From Bacteroidota bacterium (lineage in GTDB: Bacteria; Bacteroidota; Bacteroidia; Bacteroidales; Paludibacteraceae): a stretch of DNA of 6,861 nt. The stretch is taken from positions 1 to 6,861 of the forward strand of contig JAFNAU010000101.1 of NCBI GenBank assembly GCA_017860335.1, in the 5' to 3' direction. How positions within the stretch are numbered: the stretch's first letter is position 1; each line of letters opens with the position of its first letter. The translations under genes and the position numbers were made by a program. Of the stretch, positions 6,041 through 6,861 are shown one piece after another. The notes beneath the pieces were generated by a model. The model ran no database searches. It saw nothing but the letters and a program-made list of their open reading frames with translations, and was not told where the DNA came from.

Positions 6041-6127
6041 AGGCAAATAATATTAATTACAGGCTTGCTGATGTACTGGCACATAATGCTTCATATCATA
6101 AGTAAAGCGAACTAAACCTCACTCAAA

Positions 6128-6861
6128 ATGTCATTACAATGCGGTATAGTTGGTCTTCCCAACGTAGGGAAATCAACCCTTTTCAACTGTCTTTCCAATG
6201 CCAAGGCGCAGGCAGCTAACTTTCCATTCTGTACCATCGAACCCAATGTGGGTGTCATCACCGTACCCGACGAACGCCTGAACAAACTGGCTGAACTCGT
6301 TAATCCAAAAAAAATTATTCCGACAACAGTGGAAATAGTGGATATTGCCGGACTGGTAAAAGGTGCCAGCAAGGGTGAAGGACTTGGAAATAAATTTCTG
6401 GCCAATATCCGCGAAACAGATGCTATTCTTCACGTACTCCGTTGTTTCGACGACGATAATGTAACACACGTTGACGGAACGGTTGATCCGGTTCGCGACA
6501 AGGAAATCATTGATGCCGAGCTGCAGATCAAAGATCTTGAAACCATCGAAGCCCGCATCAATAAAGTGGAAAAGCAGGCCAAAACCGGTGGAGACAAAGA
6601 AGCTTTACGTGCATTTCATGTTTTTTCTCAAATACGCGATGCCTTGATGAAAGGCAATTCGGCTCGTACTGTCACTTTCGACAACAAAGATGACGCGAAG
6701 ATGGCAAAGGATCTGTACCTGCTGACTTCCAAGCCTATCATGTATGTATGCAATGTGGACGAAGCCAGCGCCGTAAACGGTAACAAATACGTGGATGCCG
6801 TGCGTGAAGCTACCCGCGATGAGAATGCCGAAATACTTGTTGTGGCAGCAAAAATAGAATC
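6128..6861 (+). CDS. ychF: YchF/OLA1-family redox- and ribosome-linked NTPase, 3' end cut by window edge
   Basis: Universally conserved Obg-like P-loop NTPase that prefers ATP over GTP in studied members and binds ribosomes. 244 codons are visible of about 365 expected; the missing part would hold the rest of the G domain and the C-terminal TGS domain. Seen: Walker A/G1 GLPNVGKST (9-17), the switch I segment NFPFCTIEPNVGV (31-43), G3 DIAGLVKGASKGEGLGN (72-88) with the hydrophobic residue after DIAG typical of HAS-NTPases, a charged helical region (about 123-160) matching the coiled-coil insertion, and the altered G4 motif NVDE (209-212) in place of NKxD, which is the basis of the relaxed nucleotide specificity in this family. 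The start is the ATG at 6128; an in-frame TAA at 6113-6115 excludes a longer form. It lies 109 nt after purN with its own promoter. Translation was read directly from the sequence to the window end without a stop. Confidence 0.96.
   Translation, partial: MSLQCGIVGLPNVGKSTLFNCLSNAKAQAANFPFCTIEPNVGVITVPDERLNKLAELVNPKKIIPTTVEIVDIAGLVKGASKGEGLGNKFLANIRETDAILHVLRCFDDDNVTHVDGTVDPVRDKEIIDAELQIKDLETIEARINKVEKQAKTGGDKEALRAFHVFSQIRDALMKGNSARTVTFDNKDDAKMAKDLYLLTSKPIMYVCNVDEASAVNGNKYVDAVREATRDENAEILVVAAKIE

Noticed and set aside
6112..6469. Minus-strand open frames of about 97 residues opposite ychF
   Set aside because: They are antisense to the ychF G domain with clear P-loop and G3 motifs; their translations look like mirror noise.
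1..6861. Mobile element, CRISPR array, tRNA or novel defence-type cluster
   Set aside because: All sequence is taken up by recognisable housekeeping genes and short gaps; no transposase, repeat-spacer pattern, cloverleaf or unknown gene cluster was seen.

Overview
The window looks like ordinary chromosomal DNA of a Bacteroidetes bacterium, most likely order Bacteroidales. The evidence is the residue-level character of every protein (class II aldolase, acyl carrier protein, FabF and RNase III all read like Bacteroidales versions), the absence of Shine-Dalgarno sequences before the starts, and promoter boxes of the Bacteroidetes type (TTTG, about 20 nt, TAnnTTTG). The genus cannot be fixed from the sequence alone. 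Seven protein genes fill almost all of the window. The two end genes run off the edges. No RNA gene, insertion sequence, phage gene, CRISPR array or long repeat was seen, and no gene-free gap exceeds about 150 bases.

Minus strand, read right to left: acpP (acyl carrier protein), fabF (beta-ketoacyl-ACP synthase II), rnc (RNase III), an AMP-forming long-chain acyl-CoA ligase (fadD type), then fba (class II fructose-bisphosphate aldolase, C-terminus cut by the left edge). The acpP-fabF-rnc part is tightly packed (24 and 22 nt gaps) and is probably one transcription unit. A terminator-like hairpin with a U-tract sits inside the first codons of rnc and may reduce read-through from the fatty acid genes into rnc. 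The ligase follows after 104 nt and fba after 122 nt. fba has a good promoter of its own.

Plus strand: purN (GAR transformylase) is divergent from acpP across a 150-nt region rich in small symmetrical elements. ychF (the universal YchF/OLA1 P-loop NTPase) follows, with an almost ideal promoter that begins inside the last codons of purN, and runs off the right edge.

The genes are core functions: fatty acid synthesis (acpP, fabF), fatty acid activation (ligase), RNA processing (rnc), purine synthesis (purN), glycolysis/gluconeogenesis (fba) and a ribosome-associated NTPase (ychF). I found no novel multi-gene system. The points most worth a second look are regulatory or residue-level: the hairpin at the rnc start, an Asn in place of a usual metal-binding Asp in RNase III, and overlapping face-to-face promoter boxes between acpP and purN.
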